Notes: generated by a model from the sequence alone, not told the origin. Numbered from the stretch's first letter, positions 46,714 through 55,701 are shown. The stretch: DNA of 64,000 bases from Aquitalea magnusonii (GCF_002217795.2 NZ_AP018823.1:1116001-1180000); one strand, 5' to 3'. Made by a program: numbers and translations.

Positions 46714-48045
46714 ATGAATCAAATCAATGATTGGCTGCGAGAACATCGCATCACGGAAGTCGAGTGCATCGTACCGGACATGACCGGCGTGGCACGCGGC
46801 AAGATTGTTCCCAAGGATAAATTTGTCTCCGACCCGGAAATGCGTCTTCCGGAAGCGGTGCTGATCCAGACTGTGACCGGCGACTATCCGGACGACAGCA
46901 TGCTGGACCTGACCGATCCGGACATGGTGCTGACACCGGATCCCAACTCCCTGCGCTTTGTGCCATGGGCTGTGGACCCGACCGCCCAACTGATTTACGA
47001 CTGCTACCGCGCCGATGGCTCGCTGGTGGACGTGGCACCGCGCAGCGTGCTCAAGCGCGTGCTGGGCCTGTTTGACGAACTGGGCTTCGAGCCGGTGCTG
47101 GCACCGGAAATGGAGTTCTACCTGATGTCGCCGAACCCGGATCCGGACATTCCGCTGTCCGCCCCGATCGGCCGTACCGGTCGTGCCGAATTCGGCCGCC
47201 GTTCCTATTCGATTGATGCGGTGAACGAATTCGATCCGCTGTTCGAAGACATCTACGACTACTGCCATGCGCAGAATCTGGAAGTGGACACGCTGATTCA
47301 CGAAATCGGCACCGCCCAGATGGAAATCAACTTCCTGCATGGCAATCCGCTGGATCTGGCCGACCAGGTATTCCTGTTCAAGCGTACCGTGCGCGAAGCG
47401 GCATTCCGCCACAATATGTACGCCACCTTCATGGCCAAGCCGATGGAGAACGAGCCGGGCTCCGCCATGCACATGCACCAGAGCCTGATCGACAAGAACA
47501 CCGGCAAGAACGTGTTCACCAATGAAGATGGCAGCCCGTCCGACATCTTCTTCCACTTCATTGGCGGCATGCAGCACTACATTCCGGAAGTGATGCCGTT
47601 CTTTGCGCCGTACGTAAACTCCTTCCGTCGTCTGAGCCCGTATACCGCGGCACCGACCAATGTGGAGTGGGGCTACGACAACCGTACCGTCGGTCTGCGC
47701 GTGCCGCATTCTTCCCCGGCCGCCCGCCGCGTGGAAAACCGCGTGCCTGGCGTGGACGTGAACCCGTACATCGCCATGGCGGCCACCCTGGCTTGTGGCT
47801 ATCTGGGCATCGTCAACAAGATCAAGCCGCGCGAGCCGATGTCCACCGATGCTTACGAGCTGCCTTTCCAGTTCCCGCACGGTGCGGAAGAGTCGCTCAA
47901 GCGTCTGGCTGCCTGCCCGGATATTCCGGAAGTCATGGGTCCGCACTTTGTGAAGATGTACCTGGGCATGAAGGAGAAGGAATTCTCCGAATACTTCCGC
48001 GTCATCAGCCCGTGGGAGCGCAAGTTCCTGCTGCTGCACGTATAA
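46714..48045 (+). CDS. puuA: Gamma-glutamylputrescine synthetase
   Basis: 443 aa member of the glutamine synthetase superfamily that joins glutamate to putrescine with ATP. The GS beta-grasp start (VECIVPDMTGVARGKIVPKDKF) and catalytic blocks (EMEFYLMSP, EIGTAQMEINF, SAMHMHQSL, RVENRVPGVDVNPYIAMAA) are intact. The ATG at 46714 gives the usual MNQINDWL; another in-frame ATG at 46696 is possible. GAGGA lies four bases before the chosen start. It is closer to classical PuuA than the set I ligase. Polyamine substrates other than putrescine are possible. Confidence 0.88.
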   Translation: MNQINDWLREHRITEVECIVPDMTGVARGKIVPKDKFVSDPEMRLPEAVLIQTVTGDYPDDSMLDLTDPDMVLTPDPNSLRFVPWAVDPTAQLIYDCYRADGSLVDVAPRSVLKRVLGLFDELGFEPVLAPEMEFYLMSPNPDPDIPLSAPIGRTGRAEFGRRSYSIDAVNEFDPLFEDIYDYCHAQNLEVDTLIHEIGTAQMEINFLHGNPLDLADQVFLFKRTVREAAFRHNMYATFMAKPMENEPGSAMHMHQSLIDKNTGKNVFTNEDGSPSDIFFHFIGGMQHYIPEVMPFFAPYVNSFRRLSPYTAAPTNVEWGYDNRTVGLRVPHSSPAARRVENRVPGVDVNPYIAMAATLACGYLGIVNKIKPREPMSTDAYELPFQFPHGAEESLKRLAACPDIPEVMGPHFVKMYLGMKEKEFSEYFRVISPWERKFLLLHV

Positions 48046-48269
48046 GAAGAAGCTTCAGGTGAGTGCTGCCGGTCAGCGATGATCGGCAGCCGACGTTCGG
48101 GGTGCCGGATGTCAGGGTAGTGACAGTTGCAAGGGATGGCTTGATTCCGCCGCCCGCACCGCCGGGTTTGGTGTGGAAAGCGTCCTGTTGCAGCCTGAGG
48201 CTGGCCGATTCCGGTCAGCCCAACAATAAGCCCCCAGAGGGCTGGAGAGATAGTAGAGAGGAAGCTTTT

Positions 48270-49649
48270 ATGCAGAACCAACGTACTACGACCGAATGGC
48301 GCGAACTGGATGCAGCACACCATCTGCACCCGTTTACTGACACCAACTCGCTCAACCAGCAGGGTGCGCGTGTCATCACCAAGGCAGAAGGTATCTACCT
48401 GTACGACTCCGAAGGGAACAAGATTCTCGACGGCATGGCGGGCCTGTGGTGTGTCAATATCGGTTATGGCCGCAAGGATCTGCCGGAAGTAGCCAAGCAA
48501 CAGATGGAACAGCTGGCTTACTACAACACCTTCTTCAAGACCACGCATCCGGCGGTGGTGGAGCTGTCCCACCTGCTGTCCGAAGTGGCACCGGAAGGTT
48601 TCAAGCACGTTTTCTATACCAACTCCGGCTCTGAATCCGTCGACACCATGATTCGCATGGTGCGTCGCTACTGGGATGTGAAGGGCAAGAAGGACAAGAA
48701 AACCCTGATTGGCCGCTGGAACGGTTATCACGGCTCCACCATCGGTGGCGCCAGCCTGGGCGGCATGACTTATATGCACGAACAGGGCGACCTGCCGATT
48801 CCGGGCATCGTCCATGTGGAACAGCCGTGGTGGTACAAGCACGGCAAGGACATGACGCCGGAAGAATTCGGCCTGGCTGCTGCCAAGTGGGTGGAAGACA
48901 AGATTCTGGAAGTGGGTGCCGACAAGGTGGCCGCTTTTGTGGGTGAGCCCATCCAGGGCGCGGGTGGCGTGATTGTGCCGCCGTCCACCTACTGGCCGGA
49001 AATCCAGCGTATCTGTCAGAAATACGACATCCTGCTGGTGGCCGATGAAGTCATCTGTGGCTTTGGTCGCACTGGTGAATGGTTTGGCCAGCAGGTATTC
49101 GGCTTCAAGCCGGACATCTTTACTACCGCCAAGGGCCTGTCCTCCGGCTATCAGCCGATTGGCGCGGTATTCGTCAACGACAAGGTTGCCACCACCCTGG
49201 CCGCAGGCGGTGATTTCAATCACGGCTTTACCTACTCCGGTCACCCGGTGGCTGCTGCCGTGGCGCACGCCAATGTCAAGGCGCTGCGTGACGAAGGCAT
49301 AGTCGATCGCGTCAAGAACGACACCGGCCCCTACATGCAAAAACGCTGGCGCGAGGTGTTCAGCCAGTTCGAGCATGTGGACGACGTCCGCGGCGTGGGC
49401 CTGATCCAGGCGTTTACCCTGGTGAAGAACAAGGCCACGCGTGAGCTGTTCCCGGATTTTGGCGAAATCGGCACCATGTGCCGCGATATCTTCTTCAAGA
49501 ACAATCTGATCATGCGCGCCTGCGGCGACCATATCGTGTCGGCTCCGCCGCTGGTGATCAGCAAGGAAGAAATCGACCAGATGCTGGAAACCGCCGCCAA
49601 ATGCATGGTGGAGTTCGAGAAACAACTGAAAGAACGCGGCCTGGTGTGA
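48270..49649 (+). CDS. spuC: Polyamine:pyruvate aminotransferase, SpuC-like
   Basis: 459 aa class III PLP aminotransferase. The start HHLHPFTD and the LDGMAGLWCVNIGYGRKDL block match Pseudomonas SpuC closely. PLP-binding Lys288 is in TTAKGLSSGY. SpuC transfers an amino group from putrescine or cadaverine to pyruvate. The ATG at 48270 has AGAGGA eight bases upstream; the frame is open 69 codons further with no support. The 224-base gap after puuA contains a hairpin (about 48066-48089), so it may have its own promoter. It ends at a terminator. Confidence 0.87.
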   Translation: MQNQRTTTEWRELDAAHHLHPFTDTNSLNQQGARVITKAEGIYLYDSEGNKILDGMAGLWCVNIGYGRKDLPEVAKQQMEQLAYYNTFFKTTHPAVVELSHLLSEVAPEGFKHVFYTNSGSESVDTMIRMVRRYWDVKGKKDKKTLIGRWNGYHGSTIGGASLGGMTYMHEQGDLPIPGIVHVEQPWWYKHGKDMTPEEFGLAAAKWVEDKILEVGADKVAAFVGEPIQGAGGVIVPPSTYWPEIQRICQKYDILLVADEVICGFGRTGEWFGQQVFGFKPDIFTTAKGLSSGYQPIGAVFVNDKVATTLAAGGDFNHGFTYSGHPVAAAVAHANVKALRDEGIVDRVKNDTGPYMQKRWREVFSQFEHVDDVRGVGLIQAFTLVKNKATRELFPDFGEIGTMCRDIFFKNNLIMRACGDHIVSAPPLVISKEEIDQMLETAAKCMVEFEKQLKERGLV

Positions 49650-49968
49650 CGGGCTGATGGCTTGAGCCATGACGGGCTGCCCCTGCGGGTAGCCCGTTTT
49701 TCATGTTGGCCGTGTCATGCCCGACTTGCCTGCCGGCAAGGCTGGCAGCTACAAAAGATAAACGCAGGCGCGCTGCAAGCGAGGCATGCCATGCTATTAT
49801 TCGTGCTGTCATTGCCTTGTCAGGGGGTTGCTACGGCTGCTCTGGGGCCTGCAAGAAAGCATGTGACGTTGATGCCTGATGTCCGTTATGGTCTTGGCGG
49901 GGATGCCGGATTCAGCAACCAGTAACGGACAATCGAGTCGCGATAATCACAATTACAGGATCAAGCTA
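49650..49968 (+). other. Gap between spuC and motA
   Basis: 319 bases with no convincing gene. It holds the spuC terminator and, near motA, the octamer CGCGATAA (49939-49946). This octamer matches the last six bases of the FliA -10 box, but no TAAA lies at the right distance, so a sigma-28 promoter remains doubtful. Confidence 0.6.
49671..49702 (+). terminator. Terminator after spuC
   Basis: The stem ACGGGCTGCCC / GGGTAGCCCGT (one G-U pair, short loop) is followed by TTTTTC. Confidence 0.85.
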
Positions 49969-50826
49969 ATGTTTGTCGGAATCGGCTATCTCATCATCCT
50001 TGGCTCCGTGCTGGGGGGCTTTGTTGCTGCCGGGGGCCATCTGGGCGCGCTGATGCAGCCGCTGGAAGTGGTCATGATTGCCGGTGCGGCCATTGGTGCC
50101 TTTGTGGTGGCCAACGGTGGTGCGCCGCTGAAGGCCACCACCAAGGCACTGCCTACCGTGTTCAAGGGCAGTCCTTACAACAAGGCTTTCTACATGGAGC
50201 TGTTCACCTTGCTGTTTGAAATTCTGTCCAAGGTGCGCAAGGAAGGCCTGATGTCGGTCGAAGCCGATGTGGAAAACCCCGAGGCCAGCCCGGTATTCTC
50301 CAAATATCCTGCGGTATTGCACGATCACCATGTGGTGGAGTTCATCTGCGACTACCTGCGGCTGATGGTGGGTGGCAACCTCAATGCCTTTGAGATCGAA
50401 AACCTGATGGATGTGGAAATCGAGACCCACCATCATGAAGGCGAAGTCCCGGTCAATGCCGTGAAGGGCCTGGCCGACGGTCTGCCGGCCTTCGGTATTG
50501 TGGCGGCGGTGATGGGGGTGGTACACACCATGGAATCGGTGGGCGCACCGCCATCCGAGCTGGGCATGCTGATTGCTCACGCACTGGTGGGTACTTTCCT
50601 TGGTATTCTGCTGGCCTACGGTTTTGTCGGTCCGCTGGCTACCATTCTGGAACACAAGCTGGGCGACGGCACCCGTGTCTATCAGACCATCAAGGTGACC
50701 TTGCTGGCCAGCCTCAACGGCTATGCCCCGCAGGTGGCCGTTGAATTTGGTCGCAAGGTGCTGACTTCGACGGATCGTCCTTCCTTCAAGGAACTGGAAG
50801 ACCACGTCAAGCAGGCCAAGAAATAA
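49969..50826 (+). CDS. motA: Flagellar motor stator protein MotA
   Basis: 285 aa inner-membrane stator subunit that conducts ions with MotB and pushes on the rotor. It opens with MFVGIGYLIILGSVLGGF; four membrane helices lie at about residues 1-20, 30-50, 170-190 and 200-225. The cytoplasmic loop carries charged residues (KVRKEG, EADVENP) that meet FliG. The ATG at 49969 has AGGA before it; the open frame runs 30 codons further upstream. motB follows 18 bases later. Lack of polar residues typical of sodium stators suggests proton drive, but this is not certain. Confidence 0.95.
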   Translation: MFVGIGYLIILGSVLGGFVAAGGHLGALMQPLEVVMIAGAAIGAFVVANGGAPLKATTKALPTVFKGSPYNKAFYMELFTLLFEILSKVRKEGLMSVEADVENPEASPVFSKYPAVLHDHHVVEFICDYLRLMVGGNLNAFEIENLMDVEIETHHHEGEVPVNAVKGLADGLPAFGIVAAVMGVVHTMESVGAPPSELGMLIAHALVGTFLGILLAYGFVGPLATILEHKLGDGTRVYQTIKVTLLASLNGYAPQVAVEFGRKVLTSTDRPSFKELEDHVKQAKK

Positions 50827-50844
50827 GCGAGGCAGGGTTGGATC

Positions 50845-51747
50845 ATGGCTGACGAATCGCAACGCCCCATTATTGTCAAACGCATCAAGAAAGGCGGGCA
50901 TGGCCATCATGGCGGTGCCTGGAAGATTGCCTATGCCGACTTCGTGACGGCAATGATGGCCTTCTTCCTGCTGATGTGGCTGTTGGGCTCCGCCTCGCAG
51001 GGGACGCTGAACGGGATTGCCGAATACTTCAAGACGCCACTCAAGGTGGCCATGTCCGGCGGCGATGGTGCTGGTGATGCCACTTCGGTGGTGAAGGGCG
51101 GCGGCAACGACCTCACCAAGAAAGCCGGCCAGGTCAACAAGAGCAGCAAGGAACAAGAACGCAAGGTACTGGAAAAGCAGGCGCTGGATAATCTGCAGCA
51201 GAAAATCCAGTCCAGCGTCGAACAAAGCCAGGTGCTGAAGGACTACAAGAACCAGATGAAGCTGGAAATGACGCCGGAAGGGCTGAAAATCCAGATTGTC
51301 GACGAGCAGAACCGTCCCATGTTTGACTCCGGCAGCTCACGCATGCTGCCGCACACCCGCGTCTTGCTGCAGCAATTGGCGCAGCAGCTCAACCAGTTGC
51401 CCAACCGTATCAGCATCTCCGGTCATACCGACGCCACACCGTTTGGTAATGGGCAAAACGGTTACAGCAACTGGGAGTTGTCGGCTGATCGTGCCAATAC
51501 CGCCCGCCGCGAACTGATCGCAGGTGGCCTGCAAGATGACAAGGTGATGCGCGTGGTTGGCGTGGCGGCAGCCAACCCGCTGATCAAGAGTAATGTGTTC
51601 AGCCCGGAAAACCGCCGTATCACCATTGTGGTCCTCAACAAGGATGCCGAGCAGGCCATCCAGAACGATGGCGTGAAGCCAACTCTCAGTCAGGAGCCGA
51701 TCGGACCTATCGGTCCGGCTGAAAGCCCGTCCGCCAAGAGCGAATAA
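50845..51747 (+). CDS. motB: Flagellar motor stator protein MotB
   Basis: 300 aa partner of MotA. The single membrane helix at about residues 28-49 carries the ion-binding Asp32 in YADFVTAMM. A plug and linker follow, then an OmpA-like peptidoglycan-binding domain (about 140-275, with ISGHTDATPFGNG and NWELSADRAN). The N-terminal IIVKRIKKGGHGHHGGAWK is typical of proton-type MotB. It is in an operon with motA, and the methyltransferase gene starts 6 bases after its stop codon. Confidence 0.95.
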   Translation: MADESQRPIIVKRIKKGGHGHHGGAWKIAYADFVTAMMAFFLLMWLLGSASQGTLNGIAEYFKTPLKVAMSGGDGAGDATSVVKGGGNDLTKKAGQVNKSSKEQERKVLEKQALDNLQQKIQSSVEQSQVLKDYKNQMKLEMTPEGLKIQIVDEQNRPMFDSGSSRMLPHTRVLLQQLAQQLNQLPNRISISGHTDATPFGNGQNGYSNWELSADRANTARRELIAGGLQDDKVMRVVGVAAANPLIKSNVFSPENRRITIVVLNKDAEQAIQNDGVKPTLSQEPIGPIGPAESPSAKSE

Positions 51748-51753
51748 ACCGGC

Positions 51754-52500
51754 ATGCGCGCATCCCTGCTGCGACATCTGCTGCTTCAGCTACTGGCGGC
51801 CATGCTGGCATGGTTTTTTATTGCGCCGGCGGTACAGCCGCAGGCTTGGGCCATCTTGCAGGGGTTGTTTGCCGTTTTGCTGACTTATGTATGGCGGATG
51901 CCGGGCTGGCAAAAGTTTGTGCATGGCCTGTTTGTGCCTGCGGTAGTGGTGTTGCAGCAGTTGGCGCTACCCGGCTGGGTGTATCTGCTGGGTTTGCTGC
52001 TGACTTTTGCTCTGGGCAGAAATGCCCTGACCGAGCGCGTGCCGCTCTACCGTTCCGCGCAGGAGGTTGCCGACAGGCTGGCCGCTTATCTGCCGCAGGG
52101 CGCACGTGTGCTGGAGGCCGGTTGTGGCGATGGCCGGCTGGCCATGCAATTGGCGGCGCTGCGGCCGGATCTGCACATTCTCGGCCTGGAAAATGCCTGG
52201 GGTAGCTGCTTGCTGGCCTGGTTGCGCTGGTATTTTTCCGGTCGCCCGGTGCAGGTGCGCTTTGGCTGTCGCAGTTTCTGGCATGAGCACTGGGGCCAGC
52301 ATGATGCGGTATATGCCTTTTTGTCGCCGGCTCCCATGCCGCGCGTCTGGCACAAATTTCTGACCGAAGGTGCTGCGGCCAGTGTGCTGGTCAGCAATAC
52401 CTTCACGGTTCCCGATGTCCAACCTGATAGCCGGATTCCGCTTGGCGGTCCGCTGCAGAAAGAATTGCTGATCTGGTGCCACCCTCATGGATCTCGCTAA
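51754..52500 (+). CDS. Class I SAM-dependent methyltransferase with membrane N-terminus
   Basis: 248 aa. The first 90 residues hold about three hydrophobic segments, then the Rossmann motif I VLEAGCGDGRLAMQLA near residue 117 begins a class I methyltransferase domain. The residues after motif I (GLENAWGSCLLAWL) form a short acidic-loop variant. Substrate unknown. It starts 6 bases after motB and overlaps the HDOD gene by 14 bases, so it appears to be part of the motAB transcript. Confidence 0.75.
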   Translation: MRASLLRHLLLQLLAAMLAWFFIAPAVQPQAWAILQGLFAVLLTYVWRMPGWQKFVHGLFVPAVVVLQQLALPGWVYLLGLLLTFALGRNALTERVPLYRSAQEVADRLAAYLPQGARVLEAGCGDGRLAMQLAALRPDLHILGLENAWGSCLLAWLRWYFSGRPVQVRFGCRSFWHEHWGQHDAVYAFLSPAPMPRVWHKFLTEGAAASVLVSNTFTVPDVQPDSRIPLGGPLQKELLIWCHPHGSR

Positions 52501-53809
52501 CTGGTTTCAGTCCATCTCCGAGCGGCGCTGGCCGATTCTCCCGTCCACACTGAATGGGGTGAAGGATGCCTGCGCACGTCACAACGACCTGATCAGCTTT
52601 ACCGATCTGGCCAATCTTTGTCTGTCCGATCCGCTGCTGCTGTTTGACCTGCTGCGGGTGGTGGGTGGTTCGCGTGCCTTGCAGCGCAATGAATCGGTTC
52701 CCTCGGTTGAGCAGACCCTGATGCTGATGGGGCTGGAGGCGGTGGTGGCACGTTTTGGCAAGCTCTCCGCCATGCATGTGATTCCGGACAAGCTGGATGC
52801 CGAGGTGGTGGAAGCGGTAGAGGATTGGCTGGGCCGCAGCCGGGTTGCCGCGCTGATCATCAAGGAATGGCTTTCCATTGCGGGTGAGCACAAGGTGGAA
52901 GACTGCTTTGTCGCGGCGCTCATCTACAATCTGCCAGCCTGCCTGTACCTGATCTATCGCAACCAGTTGCCGGACAAGCCCTTGTTGCAAGAGGTTGCCG
53001 ATCATTTCGGCAGCGATTATTCCAAGCTGCTGGAGCAGTTTGTCCGTGCCATTCCCTTGCCCGCCGGTTTGCTTACCTTGCTGGGTGGTGGCGCACCCAC
53101 CAAGCGCAAGCAATTGCTCAAGCTGGCCATGGCCACCGCCAATTCCTTGGAGCAGGGCTGGTGGCGAGCACCATGGAATGTCGGACTGGATGTGGCGGCC
53201 AAGTTGATCGGTGCCACTTCGCAGCAGGTGTATCTGGGGGTGGTGCAGGCCTGCCTCACCGTAGCCCGCCAGCCCCGCGCCCCGGCCTATACCTATCCGG
53301 CCCGTGCCATCCTGTTCATCGAAGGGGAATACAAACGGCCGCAGATGAAGAAGGCGGTCAGCCTGGCAACGCCGGACCAGTTGGAGCAAGGCATCCGCGA
53401 ATCCATCCGCCACCTGTCCAATGACCTCAAATACGAGCGTGTGCTGTATTACCGCTACGATCACGACAGCCACAGCCTGCGTCTGAAATACCAGGTAGGG
53501 CTGGCAGAGGGGCATGCGCTGCGCAAGCTGGTGCTGGAGCTGGAACCCGGCACTTTCTTTGCCCTGCTCACCAGCAAGGCGCAAAGCTTCCATGCACCGG
53601 AAAGCGTGCGCAATCAACTGGTACGCAAGTACGAGGATGACTTTTTCGAACACATCGGTGATAGCGAGTTTGCTGTCATGAGCCTTTACCTTGGTCATCG
53701 TCTGGCCGGGGTGTTCTATGTGGATAATGGCCGCAGCGGGCGGGCTATCGACGACACGAGCTATCACCGTTTCAAGGAACTGGTGGCCAGGCTGACGCCG
53801 CACCATTGA
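52487..53809 (+). CDS. HDOD-domain protein with C-terminal GAF-like domain
   Basis: 440 aa. The HDOD domain covers about residues 15-220 (DLANLCLSDPLLLFDLLRVV, TLMLMGLEAVVARFG, EDCFVAALIYNLP). A GAF-like sensor region follows to the end (RVLYYRYDHDS, LYLGHRLAGVFYVDN). HDOD proteins resemble HD phosphohydrolases without the metal residues and act as signalling platforms, sometimes in motility control. It overlaps the methyltransferase gene by 14 bases and lies 3 bases before the RNA methyltransferase gene. Confidence 0.8.
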   Translation: MDLANWFQSISERRWPILPSTLNGVKDACARHNDLISFTDLANLCLSDPLLLFDLLRVVGGSRALQRNESVPSVEQTLMLMGLEAVVARFGKLSAMHVIPDKLDAEVVEAVEDWLGRSRVAALIIKEWLSIAGEHKVEDCFVAALIYNLPACLYLIYRNQLPDKPLLQEVADHFGSDYSKLLEQFVRAIPLPAGLLTLLGGGAPTKRKQLLKLAMATANSLEQGWWRAPWNVGLDVAAKLIGATSQQVYLGVVQACLTVARQPRAPAYTYPARAILFIEGEYKRPQMKKAVSLATPDQLEQGIRESIRHLSNDLKYERVLYYRYDHDSHSLRLKYQVGLAEGHALRKLVLELEPGTFFALLTSKAQSFHAPESVRNQLVRKYEDDFFEHIGDSEFAVMSLYLGHRLAGVFYVDNGRSGRAIDDTSYHRFKELVARLTPHH

Positions 53810-53812
53810 TGC

Positions 53813-54616
53813 ATGTTGTACACCGTTAAAACCATAAGTTCTCCGCATAACGAAGAAATCAAGCAACTGGCGCGGCTGGTGCAAAACAGCCGCGAACGGC
53901 GCAAGCAGGGCCTGATGGTGCTGGAAGGGATTCACCTGGCCGAGGCCTGTCTGGCCACGCCGCAGCCACCACACCGGCTGTACCTGAATGAAGCGGCCAG
54001 CCAGCACGCAGAAGTGCAGGCCCTGCTGGCGCGGCTGCCGGCCAGCGTGACGCTGATCATGCTGCCGGAATCCATCATGGCCAAGGTGAGCGCCCTGACC
54101 ACACCGCCTGAGCTGCTGGCGCTATGTGAGCGCCCTCAACCGCCGTTACCGGCAGCGGATGCGTCACGGGTGGTGCTGGAAGACATTCAGGATCCGGGCA
54201 ATCTGGGCACCATCCTGCGCTGTGCTGCCGCCTCCGGAGTGCGCGACGTGCTGCTGTCCAAGGGCTGTGTCGATGTCTACTCGCCCAAGGTGCTGCGTGC
54301 CGGCATGGGTGCCCATTTTGTCCTGCACATTCACGAGCAGGTTGATCTGCAAGCTGCGCTGGCTGATTTTACTGGTCGCACCCTGGTTACCTATCTGGAA
54401 GGGAGCTGTTCGCTGTATAGCCAGGATCTTACCGGGCCAGTCGCACTGGTGTTCGGCAATGAAGGCGCGGGTGTCAGCCAGGACTTGCTGGCACTGGCCG
54501 ATGCCAGGGTACGCATTCCCATGCCGGGGCATGCCGAATCCCTTAATGTGGCGATGGCCGCCACAGTCTGCCTGTTCGAGCGGGTAAGGCAGTTGGAAGC
54601 GCGGGCAGCATGTTGA
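53813..54616 (+). CDS. SpoU/TrmH-type RNA 2'-O-methyltransferase
   Basis: 267 aa SPOUT enzyme. The three signature blocks are clear: LEDIQDPGNLGTILRCAAASG (motif 1), LVFGNEGAGVS (motif 2) and IPMPGHAESLNVAMAATV (motif 3). A substrate-binding N-terminal domain of about 110 residues precedes them. It methylates ribose 2'-OH groups of rRNA or tRNA, but the exact target cannot be told. The end overlaps the start of the amidase gene by 7 bases. Confidence 0.9.
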   Translation: MLYTVKTISSPHNEEIKQLARLVQNSRERRKQGLMVLEGIHLAEACLATPQPPHRLYLNEAASQHAEVQALLARLPASVTLIMLPESIMAKVSALTTPPELLALCERPQPPLPAADASRVVLEDIQDPGNLGTILRCAAASGVRDVLLSKGCVDVYSPKVLRAGMGAHFVLHIHEQVDLQAALADFTGRTLVTYLEGSCSLYSQDLTGPVALVFGNEGAGVSQDLLALADARVRIPMPGHAESLNVAMAATVCLFERVRQLEARAAC

Positions 54617-55302
54617 GCGGCCGGCTATTACTGTGCGGCTTGCTCGCCGCGCTGGCGCTGCCAGTTTCTGCCGCCGAGGTGCGGTCGGTTGCCGTGGATA
54701 TCGGCCACTCGCTGCAGGCATCCGGAGCCCGCAGTGCCAGTGGACAGACCGAGTTCAGCTTCAATCGCCGAGCCGGGCTGCTGTTGGCCCAGCAACTGCG
54801 TGAACGCGGGCTGGAGGTGAGTGTGATCGGGGCTGAGGGCAATATCACACAACTGAGCGAGCGTAGCCGGCTGGCGCAAGGCCGGCAGTTATTGCTGTCG
54901 GTGCATCATGATTCGGTGCAGCCGCAATATTTGCCGGAAGCCAGGCGTTTTCATGGCTATTCGCTGTTTGTGTCGCGCAAGAACCCGTTTGCCGAACTCA
55001 GCCTGGCCTGCGCCCGCCAGATCGCCCTGTCCTTGCAAGAGGCGGGCGAACGACCCACCTTGCACCATGCCGAGCCGATTGCCGGCGAAAACCGCCCGCT
55101 GGCTGATGCTGCACTGGGTATTTACTGGTTTGATGATCTGGTGGTGCTGAAGACGGCCACCCAGCCTGCGGTGCTGATCGAGCATGGGGTGATTGTGAAC
55201 GCGGCGGAAGAGGAGAGGCTGTCCCAGCCTGCGGTGACTGCCGGGCTGGCGCGTGCCATTGCTGCCGGTGCCGCCCGTTGTCAGGCGGCCGTCCGGCAGT
55301 AA
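54610..55302 (+). CDS. Periplasmic N-acetylmuramoyl-L-alanine amidase
   Basis: 230 aa with a signal peptide likely cleaved after VSA near residue 21. The amidase_3 zinc ligands are visible as His in VDIGHSLQ, Glu in GQTEFSFN and His in LSVHHDS, with the catalytic Glu in LIEHGVIVN. It cleaves the bond between muramic acid and the stem peptide. It lacks the AMIN and LysM domains of AmiA/B/C, so its targeting is different. Translationally coupled to the preceding RNA methyltransferase gene. Confidence 0.85.
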   Translation: MLSGRLLLCGLLAALALPVSAAEVRSVAVDIGHSLQASGARSASGQTEFSFNRRAGLLLAQQLRERGLEVSVIGAEGNITQLSERSRLAQGRQLLLSVHHDSVQPQYLPEARRFHGYSLFVSRKNPFAELSLACARQIALSLQEAGERPTLHHAEPIAGENRPLADAALGIYWFDDLVVLKTATQPAVLIEHGVIVNAAEEERLSQPAVTAGLARAIAAGAARCQAAVRQ

Positions 55303-55326
55303 TAGTCCTGCGCTGCTGGGGGCGGT

Positions 55327-55701
55327 TTATTGCAGCTTGCTGTTCATGCAGCCTGCACTCTTGCACTCGCGCTTGCGATCATTGATGAATTGCAGACGGT
55401 CGATGGTGGTGCGGGTGGCGCAATCCAGATTGACAAAGAAGCCACGCGAATCGCTGTAGCTGCAGTCGGCATTGCGCTGGCGAATCCACTCCAACTGGCT
55501 GCTTTTCAGTTGCTTCCTGCCGTTGGCATCCAGCATTTTGGCCAATTCGCCATAGCTCTCGTTCAGGTCTTTGTCTGCCTGGCTGTACACCTTGTTCAGA
55601 CAGTACAGGCCGTCAAAATCGTTCTTGGGTTTGTCACAAGCCGAGTTGGCCAGTGCGCTGGTGCTCAATGCCAGCAGAATCAGGCTGAGGCAGGTTTTCA
55701 T
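55327..55701 (-). CDS. LprI/DUF1311-like secreted protein
   Basis: 124 aa. A signal peptide (to ALA at about residue 18) is followed by a Cys-containing domain with six cysteines and the family-like LNKVYSQADKDLNESYGEL and SQLEWIRQRNADC segments. It resembles the LprI-type lysozyme inhibitors (DUF1311). The ATG at 55701 has AGGAGA six bases before it; the frame is open 33 codons further. It lies convergent to the amidase gene, so control of muramidases is conceivable. Confidence 0.8.
   Translation of the reverse strand: MKTCLSLILLALSTSALANSACDKPKNDFDGLYCLNKVYSQADKDLNESYGELAKMLDANGRKQLKSSQLEWIRQRNADCSYSDSRGFFVNLDCATRTTIDRLQFINDRKRECKSAGCMNSKLQ

Noticed and set aside
47853..49670. 605-codon minus-strand open frame opposite spuC
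   Set aside because: Antisense shadow of the aminotransferase; its composition is that of a reverse-complemented coding frame.
49939..49946. Sigma-28 promoter for motA
   Set aside because: CGCGATAA resembles the -10 box, but no TAAA-like -35 is found at 14-16 bases, so it was not listed as a promoter.
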